From the NCBI GenBank assembly GCA_030655145.1, contig JAURWD010000263.1, positions 1 to 45,668 on the forward strand: a stretch of DNA of 45,668 nt, in the 5' to 3' direction. The notes under the pieces are model-generated. The model had not been told where the DNA came from and searched no databases. It saw nothing but the letters and a program-made list of their open reading frames with translations. Position numbers and translations under genes: made by a program. This DNA is from Ferruginibacter sp. Lineage in GTDB: Bacteria; Bacteroidota; Bacteroidia; Chitinophagales; Chitinophagaceae. This document shows positions 27,385 to 33,709 of the stretch, one piece after another. The stretch's first letter is position 1; each line of letters starts with the position of its first letter.

Positions 27385-27549
27385 CGCATTCGCCTCTGCA
27401 GCCGGCGGGGCTGCGTCATTGCAACGGCGCTGCTTTCTCTTCTTTAAAAAATCTCGCTGCGCTCGATGTTTTCAATCTCGATTCCATCGGGACCGAACCG
27501 AAAGATGCGCCTTATGCAACGACTGGTGCGAGAAATGCAGAGTCAAATT
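27385..27549. repeat. 165-bp GC-rich direct repeat, copy 1
   Basis: About 85% identical by eye to the copy at 27630-27795. It contains a GCAGCC/GGCTGC hairpin near its start. Both copies share a nearly invariant 3' part of about 55 bp starting at ACCGAACCGAAAGATGC. The copies differ by one net base in the middle, so no reading frame is shared along the whole unit; this speaks against a protein-coding repeat. It is markedly more GC-rich than the surrounding AT-rich sequence. Confidence 0.75.
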
Positions 27550-27579
27550 GTTTCACTCATTGACTCTAACTTTTTTTTT
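27539..27579 (+). terminator. Intrinsic terminator-like hairpin at end of repeat copy 1
   Basis: Arms AGAGTCAA (27539-27546) and TTGACTCT (27560-27567) with a 13-nt loop, followed by a run of nine T at 27571-27579. This is a good plus-strand intrinsic terminator. The 5' arm is the last part of repeat copy 1, so the repeat itself may be the end of a short transcript. Copy 2 has the 5' arm but not the T-tract. Confidence 0.55.
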
Positions 27580-27629
27580 CTTTTGTTGCTTTTTGTGTTT
27601 TGATAATTCGTTAAATTAATTCGACTCGG

Positions 27630-27795
27630 CGCATTCGCCTCTTCCGCCGGCGGGGCAGCGTCATTGCAACGGCGCTGCTTTCGCCTCATTGAAAATTCTC
27701 GCTAACGCTCGATGTTTTCAATGCCGACTTCGTCGTCACCGAACCGAAAGATGCGCCTTATGCAACGACTGGTGCGAGAAATGCAGAGTCAAATT
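27630..27795. repeat. 165-bp GC-rich direct repeat, copy 2
   Basis: Second copy, starting CGCATTCGCCTCTTCCGCC and ending GCAGAGTCAAATT. Differences from copy 1 fall mainly in the stem-like early part and the middle (CGACTTCGTCG here instead of the CGATT..CATCG part of copy 1), where a hairpin can still form. No gene follows until the IS element. Between 27796 and 28084 I see no gene, only a 14-bp palindrome at 28051-28064. Confidence 0.75.
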
Positions 27796-28084
27796 TTGAA
27801 AATTATTTACTTTCCAATTTTGTCATTGTGATGAGCGTTTTGTTGGTTTTGATAAACTGTTCGCCGACGAATGAATGAGATGTAGAACGGTAACAAAATC
27901 ACGAAGAAGGAACTGGTAAAAGCGGTAGTTGGGAGTTTCGAATCTGGGTAAACTTTTCAACCGAAGCCAGAAGTACAAGACGCTTAGGTAAACTAAGACT
28001 TTGGAAATCGCGGAAGATCACAGGTACAGGGTGAGAAGGATTAACTTATCAATGACATGTCATTTAAACTGTCGTGGGCGGGCC

Positions 28085-28116
28085 GGTCAAAAAAGGCGGA
28101 GCCATTTTTTTTGACC
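28085..28116. repeat. Hairpin at the edge of the 182-bp tandem array
   Basis: GGTC-A6-GGC (28085-28097), GGA loop, then GCC-A-T8-GACC (28101-28116). The two sides pair almost perfectly, with an extra A and two extra T on the right. The right arm is the first part of the tandem repeat unit, so the array begins with half of a hairpin whose other half is outside it. Confidence 0.55.
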
Positions 28117-28283
28117 TTGATTTTTTTTGTTACTTTTTTTTATCTAAGAAAAAAAAGTAAATAAACTGTTCATAAGTGGACGGATATTTAGCCACAGCAT
28201 TAACTGCCTTTAGGCGAGGCGATATGATAAAGTCGAGTTGATAAGTCCAATGGAAAATGGGTCAAAGATTTCTTCATGTAAAT
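28102..28283. repeat. 182-bp tandem repeat, unit 1 (intact)
   Basis: Unit begins CCATTTTTTTTGACCTTG. It carries a 12-bp-arm hairpin TTACTTTTTTTT (28130-28141), loop ATCTAAG, arm AAAAAAAAGTAA (28149-28160), and ends in GATTTCTTCATGTAAAT. Unit 2 begins exactly 182 bp later. On the minus strand each unit has a short ORF starting at the CAT in CCATTTT (about 23 codons, reading MDLHEEIFDPF); I do not claim it is expressed. Confidence 0.85.
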
Positions 28284-28298
28284 CCATTTTTTTTGACC

Positions 28299-28326
28299 TT
28301 GATTTTTTTTGTTACTCCTATGTTTG
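28299..28326 (+). promoter_or_regulatory. Bacteroidota-type promoter across the IS110 left junction
   Basis: TTG at 28299-28301, a 17-nt spacer, and TATGTTTG at 28319-28326, a perfect TAnnTTTG match. The upstream box lies in the target repeat and the downstream box in the first 10 bp of the IS. Transcription would begin near 28331 and run through the bridge-RNA candidate into the recombinase gene. In a circular form of the IS the right end would supply TTG at 29689-29691 with a spacer of about 20 nt. Confidence 0.6.
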
Positions 28327-28330
28327 TAAT

Positions 28331-28546
28331 AGGTAAAATAGTTCTTTAAAATAGTGTTGAGATACCAATAATTTTAGATTAAAAGTGAAAGTATGAGAGT
28401 TCATTTTGTTACAAGCAACCTTTAGGTATGCTGGAAAAAAGAAATAACCTCATACTTTTTTATCTCTTGGAATTTGAACAGAATGTAAGGAAGCATGCTT
28501 GGTGCTATCCTGAATATCCTGCAGGAGAAAAAATGAAGAGGGATAT
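28331..28546 (+). ncRNA. Candidate IS110 bridge RNA
   Basis: Two consecutive stem-loops lie upstream of the recombinase. First: stem AAAGTATGAG (28388-28397) with CTCATACTTT (28449-28458), extended inward by GTT/AAC. Its loop holds TTTTGTTAC (28404-28412), identical to the left target 28307-28315, then hairpin AGCAACC-TTTA-GGT-A-TGCT (28414-28432), then AAAAAAG (28435-28441), complementary to core plus right target CTTTTTT. Second: stem CTCTT (28464-28468) with AAGAG (28536-28540). Its loop holds ACAGAAT (28478-28484), identical to the IS right end 29701-29707, a bulged-A hairpin (28488-28511), and AGGAG (28523-28527), complementary to core plus IS left end CTCCT. Order and layout match target-binding and donor-binding loops of IS110 bridge RNAs. 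RNA ends are estimates. Confidence 0.75.
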
Positions 28547-28573
28547 CACTTTTTGTACTTTAAAAACATTGGT

Positions 28574-29599
28574 ATGAAAAAGCTTGTAAAACAGATTTTA
28601 GGAATTGACGTAGGTCAAAAAGAATTAGTTGTTTGTTTGGGAAGGATGACGGAAGACTGGGCACCGGAGCTATATGCCAGTAAAGCATTCCCCAATAGTC
28701 TTAAAGGTTTTAATGCCATGGAAGTCTGGGTAAAGAAATTGGTTGACCCCGACGTACCACTTCGTTTTGTAATGGAAGCAACAGGTGTCTACCATGAATC
28801 ATTAGCTTATTATTTATGCGACCAGCAATATGCCGTAAGTATTGTGCTTCCAAACAAGGTCAGCAATTACTTCCGTACGTTGAAGGTTAAAACCATCAAT
28901 GATCAGACCGCTTCACAGGCAATTGCACTTTTTGGACTGGAAAGAAAACTTGAAGATTGGAAACGTCCTAACCCGGTTTACAAGCGGTTAAGGCAACTGG
29001 TAAGAGAGCGTGACCAGTTGATACAGGAAAGAACGATTGTAAAAAACCAGTTACATGCTGAAAAATCAGAAGCCGAACCGGGTGGAACCAGTCTGCTGCG
29101 AATGAAAAAGCGAATAACGTTATTGGATAAACAGGAAGTAGAAATCAAAGAGGAAATACAGCGCATTGTGAAAAAGGATCCGAAAACAAACGAAACTGTA
29201 CAACTGATCAGTACTATACCTGGCATAGGAACATTGACAGCAGTAACTATACTTGCAGAAACAAATGGCTTTGAATTGATCCGAAATAAGCGACAGCTAA
29301 CGAGTTATGCAGGATTAGATGTAGTAGAAAAGCAATCAGGCACATCCGTAAAAGGCAAACCGAGGATATCAAAGAAGGGGAATAAATACTTACGTAAGGC
29401 GATGTATTTTCCTGCATTGTCAGTTATGAGATATGATGAACGGTTTAAAGCACTTTTTGCCAGGTTGGTATCAAAAAATGGGATCAAGATGAAAGCCGGA
29501 GTAGCAGTACAAAGAAAGCTACTGGAAATGACCTACACCATTTTTAAAACTCACCGACCTTACGATAAAAATTATTTGAACAAAGCAGAGGCGGTATAA
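28574..29599 (+). CDS. IS110-family recombinase (transposase)
   Basis: Catalyses RNA-guided excision and insertion of the element. The ATG at 28574 (MKKLVKQILGIDVG) is preferred over an in-frame TTG at 28553 because it starts the RuvC-like domain directly. N-terminal DEDD-type domain: Asp12 (GIDVG), Glu68 (VMEATGVYH), Asp110 (KTINDQ). The usual fourth acidic position is occupied by the QTASQAI stretch (Ala113/Ser114). A coiled-coil-like linker (about 135-200) leads to the C-terminal transposase domain (LISTIPGIGTLTAVTILAE, LTSYAGLDVVEKQSGTS, RISKKGNKYLRKAMY), with Ser255 in QSG as likely catalytic serine. 341 aa is a normal family length with no frameshift, so the gene looks intact. Codon use is more AT-rich than the flanking CAZyme genes. 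Confidence 0.93.
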   Translation: MKKLVKQILGIDVGQKELVVCLGRMTEDWAPELYASKAFPNSLKGFNAMEVWVKKLVDPDVPLRFVMEATGVYHESLAYYLCDQQYAVSIVLPNKVSNYFRTLKVKTINDQTASQAIALFGLERKLEDWKRPNPVYKRLRQLVRERDQLIQERTIVKNQLHAEKSEAEPGGTSLLRMKKRITLLDKQEVEIKEEIQRIVKKDPKTNETVQLISTIPGIGTLTAVTILAETNGFELIRNKRQLTSYAGLDVVEKQSGTSVKGKPRISKKGNKYLRKAMYFPALSVMRYDERFKALFARLVSKNGIKMKAGVAVQRKLLEMTYTIFKTHRPYDKNYLNKAEAV

Positions 29600-29857
29600 A
29601 TAACTAGAAAAATTAAAGCGATCATACACTGACCGCTCTAAACAGGCTGGCTTGTGCCGCCTAAAGAACAAAATTAAAAAAATTAGTATTGGTTCTTAAC
29701 ACAGAATCTTTTTTTATCTAAGAAAAAAAAGTAAATAAACTGTTCATGAGTGGAAGGATATTTAGCCACAGCATTAACTGCCTTTAGGCGAGGCGATATG
29801 ATAAAGTTGAGTTGATAAGTCCAATGGAAAATGGGTCAAAGATTTCTTCATGTAAAT

Positions 29858-30031
29858 CCATTTTTTTTGACCTTGATTTTTTTTGTTACTTTTTTTTATC
29901 TAAGAAAAAAAGTAAATAAACTGTTCATGAGTGGAAGGATATTTAGCCACAGCATTAACTGCCTTTAGGCGAGGCGATATGATAAAGTCGAGTTGATAAG
30001 TCCAATGGAAAATGGGTCAAAGATTTCTTCA
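29858..30031. repeat. 182-bp tandem repeat, unit 3
   Basis: Near-identical to units 1 and 2 but one A shorter in the hairpin right arm and lacking the last few bases (it ends GATTTCTTCA). It contains an intact copy of the IS110 target (TTTTGTTACT at 29881-29890, core CT 29889-29890). After it the sequence diverges for about 70 bp. Confidence 0.85.
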
Positions 30032-30097
30032 ACTGCATTTATGTATGCTGGCTAATCGTAAGTCGGAATTGGTAACCTCACTGAAGAATGTATCAAT

Positions 30098-30158
30098 GAT
30101 TTCTTCATTCAAATCCATTTTTTTGACCTTGATTTTTTTTCTAAGAAAAAAAGTAAAA
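30098..30158. repeat. Degenerate partial copy of the 182-bp repeat
   Basis: Shares GATTTCTTCA, AAATCCATTTTTTTGACC and TTGATTTTTTTT with the full units, then jumps directly to CTAAGAAAAAAAGTAAA, having lost the GTTACTTTTTTTTAT part. It thus lacks the IS110 target. It marks the right edge of the array. Nothing else is recognisable between it and the next gene. Confidence 0.6.
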
Positions 30159-30368
30159 AGACTCTTCGAAAAGGCGCATCCTCAAATACAGGTTCCAAAG
30201 TATGCATGGAAGCTTTATAAAAAAACATAGCTACACTGGATGTTTACAACCCAACCAACCCCAGCAAAAACCCAAAAGCGATTAAACAAAAACCATCTTT
30301 TGTTAACTTTTAAAAAAGTAATAAGACACGCTCCGCAGGATTGGCACGAAATTATCATTAAGTTATAT

Positions 30369-30809
30369 ATGAAGTTCCCCTTCAATTCGAAAACCCCCAT
30401 CATCATCAAACAGAGCATCAAGATCGATGCGCCGGTGGTAAAGGTCTGGTCGCTGTTGACCGGTATCAATCATTGGCATACCTGGCAGGCGGGAAATCGC
30501 AAGGCATATCTCAAAAGCGGGTTGAAAGAAGGGGCAGAGTTCCGAACCACATCCGGCCTGATGAATTTTAAATCCAGCATTCATTCCTGCCAGCAATTCC
30601 ATTCATTTGGCTGGTCAAAGAAAAAACCCGGGTATTTCATTTTGTACAACTGGCGGTTGGAAAGCGACCGTGAAGCCACTAACGTATTTGTTGAACAACA
30701 CGCGAAAGGATTTTTTATCGGGCTGAGGAACACACAAGCCTTAAAAAAGATGGAGGCCAAAGTTGCAAATCGGTTGCGGGAATTAAAGTTAGCGAGTGAA
30801 GGTCAGTGA
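30369..30809 (+). CDS. SRPBCC (START/polyketide-cyclase-like) domain protein
   Basis: Small cytosolic protein of 146 residues with a Bet v1-like ligand-binding fold. It opens with the family pattern IIIKQSIKIDAPVVKVWSLLTGINHWHTWQ, followed by FRTTSGLMNFKSSI and a C-terminal helix (LKKMEAKVANRLRELKL). The open frame extends upstream to an ATG at 30240, but that adds basic, repeat-adjacent sequence outside the domain; the ATG at 30369 fits the fold. There is no signal peptide. Ligand unknown. It stands just right of the repeat hotspot and is convergent with the next small gene. Confidence 0.75.
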   Translation: MKFPFNSKTPIIIKQSIKIDAPVVKVWSLLTGINHWHTWQAGNRKAYLKSGLKEGAEFRTTSGLMNFKSSIHSCQQFHSFGWSKKKPGYFILYNWRLESDREATNVFVEQHAKGFFIGLRNTQALKKMEAKVANRLRELKLASEGQ

Positions 30810-30845
30810 GGCGTTTATCAAAATGAATTTGAACACCAAACCTGC

Positions 30846-31220
30846 CTAGGTTAAAAGCCAGGTATGCGCTTCTTCGTAATTATCAAAAGTGAAGAATTCA
30901 AATCCATGGTTTACACTGACTGTTTCCCAGAAGTCAGCAATCTCTTTGTAGTCTTTCGACATCACGACCGCCAGTTTCAGGTACCTCAGTTCCGGGGGAA
31001 AATTATTTACATATTGCATCACCAGGTCATAATATTGAAAGAGCCCCCTGGGAAAATTTAACTGCGGTTCGTTGATCAATACTTTCTTCAGTCCATGTTT
31101 TGCGATCTCTGCAAAAACGATCCTGCAATGCTCAAAAAGATCAGCGGTGTTCAGCAGGTCTCCCTGCGATTCTATGAGGAGGAAGTTCGTTTTATTTTCG
31201 GCAGTGATGGTAGCGTTCAT
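30846..31220 (-). CDS. Small STAS/SpoIIAA-like hypothetical protein
   Basis: 124 residues, no signal peptide, mixed alpha/beta. The pattern (FLLIESQGDLLNTADLFEHC, KKVLINEPQL, LKLAVVMSKDYKEIADFWETV, FEFFTFDNYEEAHTWL) resembles small STAS-like cytosolic proteins of Bacteroidota in which an alternating strand-helix order ends with a helix containing a conserved Trp. I recognise no catalytic motif and assign no function. It is divergent from the GH43 gene at 31430, with 209 bp between starts. Confidence 0.6.
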   Translation of the reverse strand: MNATITAENKTNFLLIESQGDLLNTADLFEHCRIVFAEIAKHGLKKVLINEPQLNFPRGLFQYYDLVMQYVNNFPPELRYLKLAVVMSKDYKEIADFWETVSVNHGFEFFTFDNYEEAHTWLLT

Positions 31221-31368
31221 ATTAGAGTTGTACGGCAGGCAGGGCCAATTCCTTTCTTTATGAAATGTACATTATTTTTTTGAGGCCAGGTAATCGTGCC
31301 TTTTAAAATGGAAAACTATGATGCTTCTATTAAACAAAAATCCTGTTGCCTGCAGGTCGCTTTCACCT

Positions 31369-31415
31369 GGGGTAAAGTAGCGGAGTGTAAAAAGCAACCT
31401 TTACTTTTACACCCC
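31369..31415 (+). promoter_or_regulatory. Nested inverted repeats just upstream of the GH43 gene
   Basis: Perfect arms GTGTAAAA (31385-31392) and TTTTACAC (31405-31412), enclosed by GGGGTAAAGTA (31369-31379) and TACTTTTACACCCC (31402-31415), which pair imperfectly. TTTACTT (31400-31406) can instead pair with AAGTAAA (31416-31422). The block ends 14 bp before the GH43 ATG, so it overlaps the ribosome-binding zone. It may be an operator or an mRNA switch between alternative hairpins. Confidence 0.4.
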
Positions 31416-31429
31416 AAGTAAAATTTACC

Positions 31430-33589
31430 ATGATCTTATCCCAACTTGTTCCCTCCAAAAATGCGCACAGGAAATTTCTTTGTTTACTGTTAGCCACATT
31501 ATGCGTAGCGGTTAGTAACGCACAAAATTCCGAAGCCGGGTCGCCTTCAACCCAAAAACAAAACGGAAATAACCGAACCTGGACGGCTGATAATGGAAAT
31601 GGGAGTTTCACCAACCCGCTTTTTTATGATGAATTTTCTGACCCAGACCTCATCCGCGTAGGGGATGATTATTACCTGACCGGGACGACCATGCATACCA
31701 TGCCGGGCATGCCCGTCCTGCATTCGCGTGACCTCGTCAACTGGGAATTCCTTTCTTACGCTGTTGACAAGCTGGACTTTGGACCAGCCTACCACTTACA
31801 GGATGGAAAGGATATTTATGGGCAGGGAATCTGGGCTCCAAGCTTTCGTTATCACAAGGGAACCTTTTACATCTTTACGAACGTTAACGGTCAGACGGCC
31901 CAGCTATTTACTGCTACCAATCCCAAGGGTCCGTGGAAACAAAGCCGGATGAAAAAATCTTTCCATGATTTGTCCGTCCTATTTGATGATGATGGAAAGG
32001 TGTATGTCGTTTGGGGCTATGATGAATTGAAGATGGCTGAACTGACGCCAGACCTTCTCGATGCAAAGGAGGGTACAGAAAGGATCATTGTCCCAAAAGG
32101 AAAGGGAGCGGGAGAGGGCTGCCATTTTTATAAGATCAATGGCAAGTATTACATCACGAATACGAACTATGACCCGCTTTGCTACCAGGTATGCCTTCGT
32201 GCAGATAAGCCCGGGGGACCATACGAAATAAATGTAATGAGCGCTGAAGAAAGTCTTGGGGTGGGCACCGGCTGGCGCCTCGGCGACACGCGGAACGGAC
32301 CGCCATTCAAACTGTCACCACCCGTCGACAATTATGTTGGCTGTGTTCCCATGCACCAGGGCGGCATTGTACAAACCCAAAGCGGTGAATGGTGGGGCTG
32401 GTCGATGATGGATTACAATTCAGTTGGGCGACTAACTGCCTTATCACCCGTTACCTGGAAAGACGGCTGGCCGTATTTCGGCCTTGCCGGAAACTTAACC
32501 CGTTCGCCCCGAACCTGGATCAAACCCAATACCGGCTTTACAACACAACCACGTGCTCCCTATGAACGCTCGGATGATTTCTACGCCAACAAATTGAAAC
32601 CAATCTGGCAATGGAACCATGTACCCAATGATGCAAAATGGTCCCTGGCTGAGCGAAAGGGTTATTTGCGCTTACGTTCTCTTCCTGCAACAAATTTCTG
32701 GACCGCACAAAATTCGCTGACCCAACGAGCGATCGGACCTGAATCTTTTGCGACAACGGAAATTGAAACAGCGGGAATGAAACAAGGTGATCTTGCCGGT
32801 CTTGCATTACTAAATCTCCCGTACGCCTCTATCGGTGTAGCCAGGACCAGTAAGGGAACTGTAATAAAAATATTTAACCAGCAGACGGGCGAACAGGATA
32901 GTATTGAAGTGACGGCAAAACGACTCTGGTTGCGGACGCACGGTAATTTTGATACAGATAAGGCCCTGTTCAGTTACAGTGTTGATGGAGAAAAATTTCA
33001 AGTATTGGGCGACACCGTGATCATGCCATTCCAGTTGCGGACTTTCCAGGGTGTGCGATATGCCCTGTTTCATTTCAATAATAGCGGCGCTACGGGAGGA
33101 TATGCTGACTTCAACAATTTCATTGTGAGTGAACCCCGGGCTAGCGGTCTCACGAAGCCTATTCCCTATGATCAATACATCACACTTACCTCGCTTGCAG
33201 ATGGAACGGTGCTGGCCAACTGGAAAGATTTCGTTCGCCCGTTGCCGGCAAACGATCCACTGGTAAAAACGAATATGGCTTACTTTAAAGTACTCGATCG
33301 TGGAAATGGCCGGATCGCCTTGCAGTCAGCCAAGGACAGTGGCTATGTTACGATCGTTGGGGCGGGTGGTATGGCTCAGGTAAGAATTGAAAAAAATGAT
33401 CCCGGTGAAGCGGCTACCTTTCAATGGCAGGATATGTTACAAGGCGACCTGATGTTAATGTCTCTAAGTACGCACAGGTATTTGTTTGCAGACCCGCATG
33501 CTAAAAGTCTTGCATCCGCCGATGCGCCTGGCACCAGGCCTGATCGAAAAGATGGCGCCTGTTTCGCCTGGGAATTGGTGAGGAAATGA
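31430..33589 (+). CDS. Secreted GH43 beta-xylosidase/arabinofuranosidase, three-domain (719 aa)
   Basis: Trims xylose or arabinose from xylan products. Signal peptide to about residue 31 (VSNAQ). The five-bladed propeller (about 48-350) shows the three GH43 acidic positions: Asp in FSDPDLIRVGDDYYL, Asp in DLSVLFDDDGKVYVVWG and Glu in GAGEGCHFYKINGKYY. A beta-sandwich domain follows (about 365-570, with FWTAQNSLTQRAIGPES and GLALLNLPYASIGV), as in xylan-type GH43 enzymes. The last 140 residues (about 578-719: QYITLTSLADGTVLANW, RIALQSAKDSGYV, HRYLFADPHAKS) look like a beta-trefoil/fascin-type module, possibly carbohydrate-binding. It is convergent with the minus-strand xylan operon. Confidence 0.88.
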   Translation: MILSQLVPSKNAHRKFLCLLLATLCVAVSNAQNSEAGSPSTQKQNGNNRTWTADNGNGSFTNPLFYDEFSDPDLIRVGDDYYLTGTTMHTMPGMPVLHSRDLVNWEFLSYAVDKLDFGPAYHLQDGKDIYGQGIWAPSFRYHKGTFYIFTNVNGQTAQLFTATNPKGPWKQSRMKKSFHDLSVLFDDDGKVYVVWGYDELKMAELTPDLLDAKEGTERIIVPKGKGAGEGCHFYKINGKYYITNTNYDPLCYQVCLRADKPGGPYEINVMSAEESLGVGTGWRLGDTRNGPPFKLSPPVDNYVGCVPMHQGGIVQTQSGEWWGWSMMDYNSVGRLTALSPVTWKDGWPYFGLAGNLTRSPRTWIKPNTGFTTQPRAPYERSDDFYANKLKPIWQWNHVPNDAKWSLAERKGYLRLRSLPATNFWTAQNSLTQRAIGPESFATTEIETAGMKQGDLAGLALLNLPYASIGVARTSKGTVIKIFNQQTGEQDSIEVTAKRLWLRTHGNFDTDKALFSYSVDGEKFQVLGDTVIMPFQLRTFQGVRYALFHFNNSGATGGYADFNNFIVSEPRASGLTKPIPYDQYITLTSLADGTVLANWKDFVRPLPANDPLVKTNMAYFKVLDRGNGRIALQSAKDSGYVTIVGAGGMAQVRIEKNDPGEAATFQWQDMLQGDLMLMSLSTHRYLFADPHAKSLASADAPGTRPDRKDGACFAWELVRK

Positions 33590-33709
33590 TCGACAATTGC
33601 GTAGATTCCACAACGCCTCGTATTGTCGTAAAAGGGAAGTAAAGTAAAAGAAAGATAACAAGTCTGCGCAGCAGAGAATGGCTTTTTCATTTCTCCAACT
33701 GGTGTCACC

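Larger units (their letters stand above)
28317..29708 (+). mobile_element. IS110-family insertion sequence (about 1.39 kb)
   Basis: The boundaries come from comparing the interrupted repeat with intact unit 1 (28102-28283) and unit 3 (29858-30031). The element begins CCTATGTTTG and ends CACAGAATC; CT dinucleotides stand at both junctions (28315-28316 and 29708-29709), as expected of an IS110 core. There are no terminal inverted repeats and no longer target duplication, typical of this family. It has 257 bp of non-coding DNA before the recombinase ATG and about 108 bp after it, so it belongs to the IS110 group (long left end) rather than the IS1111 group. The right boundary is uncertain by one base because of the T run. 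Confidence 0.9.
28284..29857. repeat. 182-bp tandem repeat, unit 2, interrupted by the IS110 element
   Basis: The left 33 bp (28284-28316) end in GTTACT inside the hairpin 5' arm, and the right 149 bp (29709-29857) resume with T7-ATCTAAG. Joined, they give 182 bp, the same length as unit 1. This fixes the insertion point to within one base of the T run. Unit 2 differs from unit 1 at only a few positions (ATGAGTGGAAGG for ATAAGTGGACGG; GTTGAG for GTCGAG). Confidence 0.85.

Noticed and set aside
27330-27563. Short plus-strand ORF of 77 codons running through repeat copy 1
   Set aside because: The matching frame in copy 2 is broken by one extra base and there is no ribosome-binding or family evidence; better explained as non-coding repeat.
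27385-27795. Possible CRISPR or integron attC interpretation of the repeat pair
   Set aside because: Only two copies, no short regular repeats with unique spacers, no cas or integrase gene, and no attC core-site pairs visible.
28051-28064. 14-bp palindrome AATGACATGTCATT
   Set aside because: Isolated, not near a gene start, and short palindromes of this kind are common in AT-rich DNA.
27796-28084. Possible group II intron or reverse transcriptase remnant in the AT-rich stretch left of the array
   Set aside because: No domain V-like hairpin and no reverse transcriptase motif could be found; left unassigned.
28216-28287. Short minus-strand ORF (about 23 codons) in each 182-bp unit
   Set aside because: Interesting pattern but too short, with no support for expression; noted in the repeat entries and not called as a gene.
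30240-30368. Upstream extension of the SRPBCC gene to an ATG at 30240
   Set aside because: The added 43 residues are basic, lie outside the domain and adjoin repeat sequence; the ATG at 30369 begins the fold.
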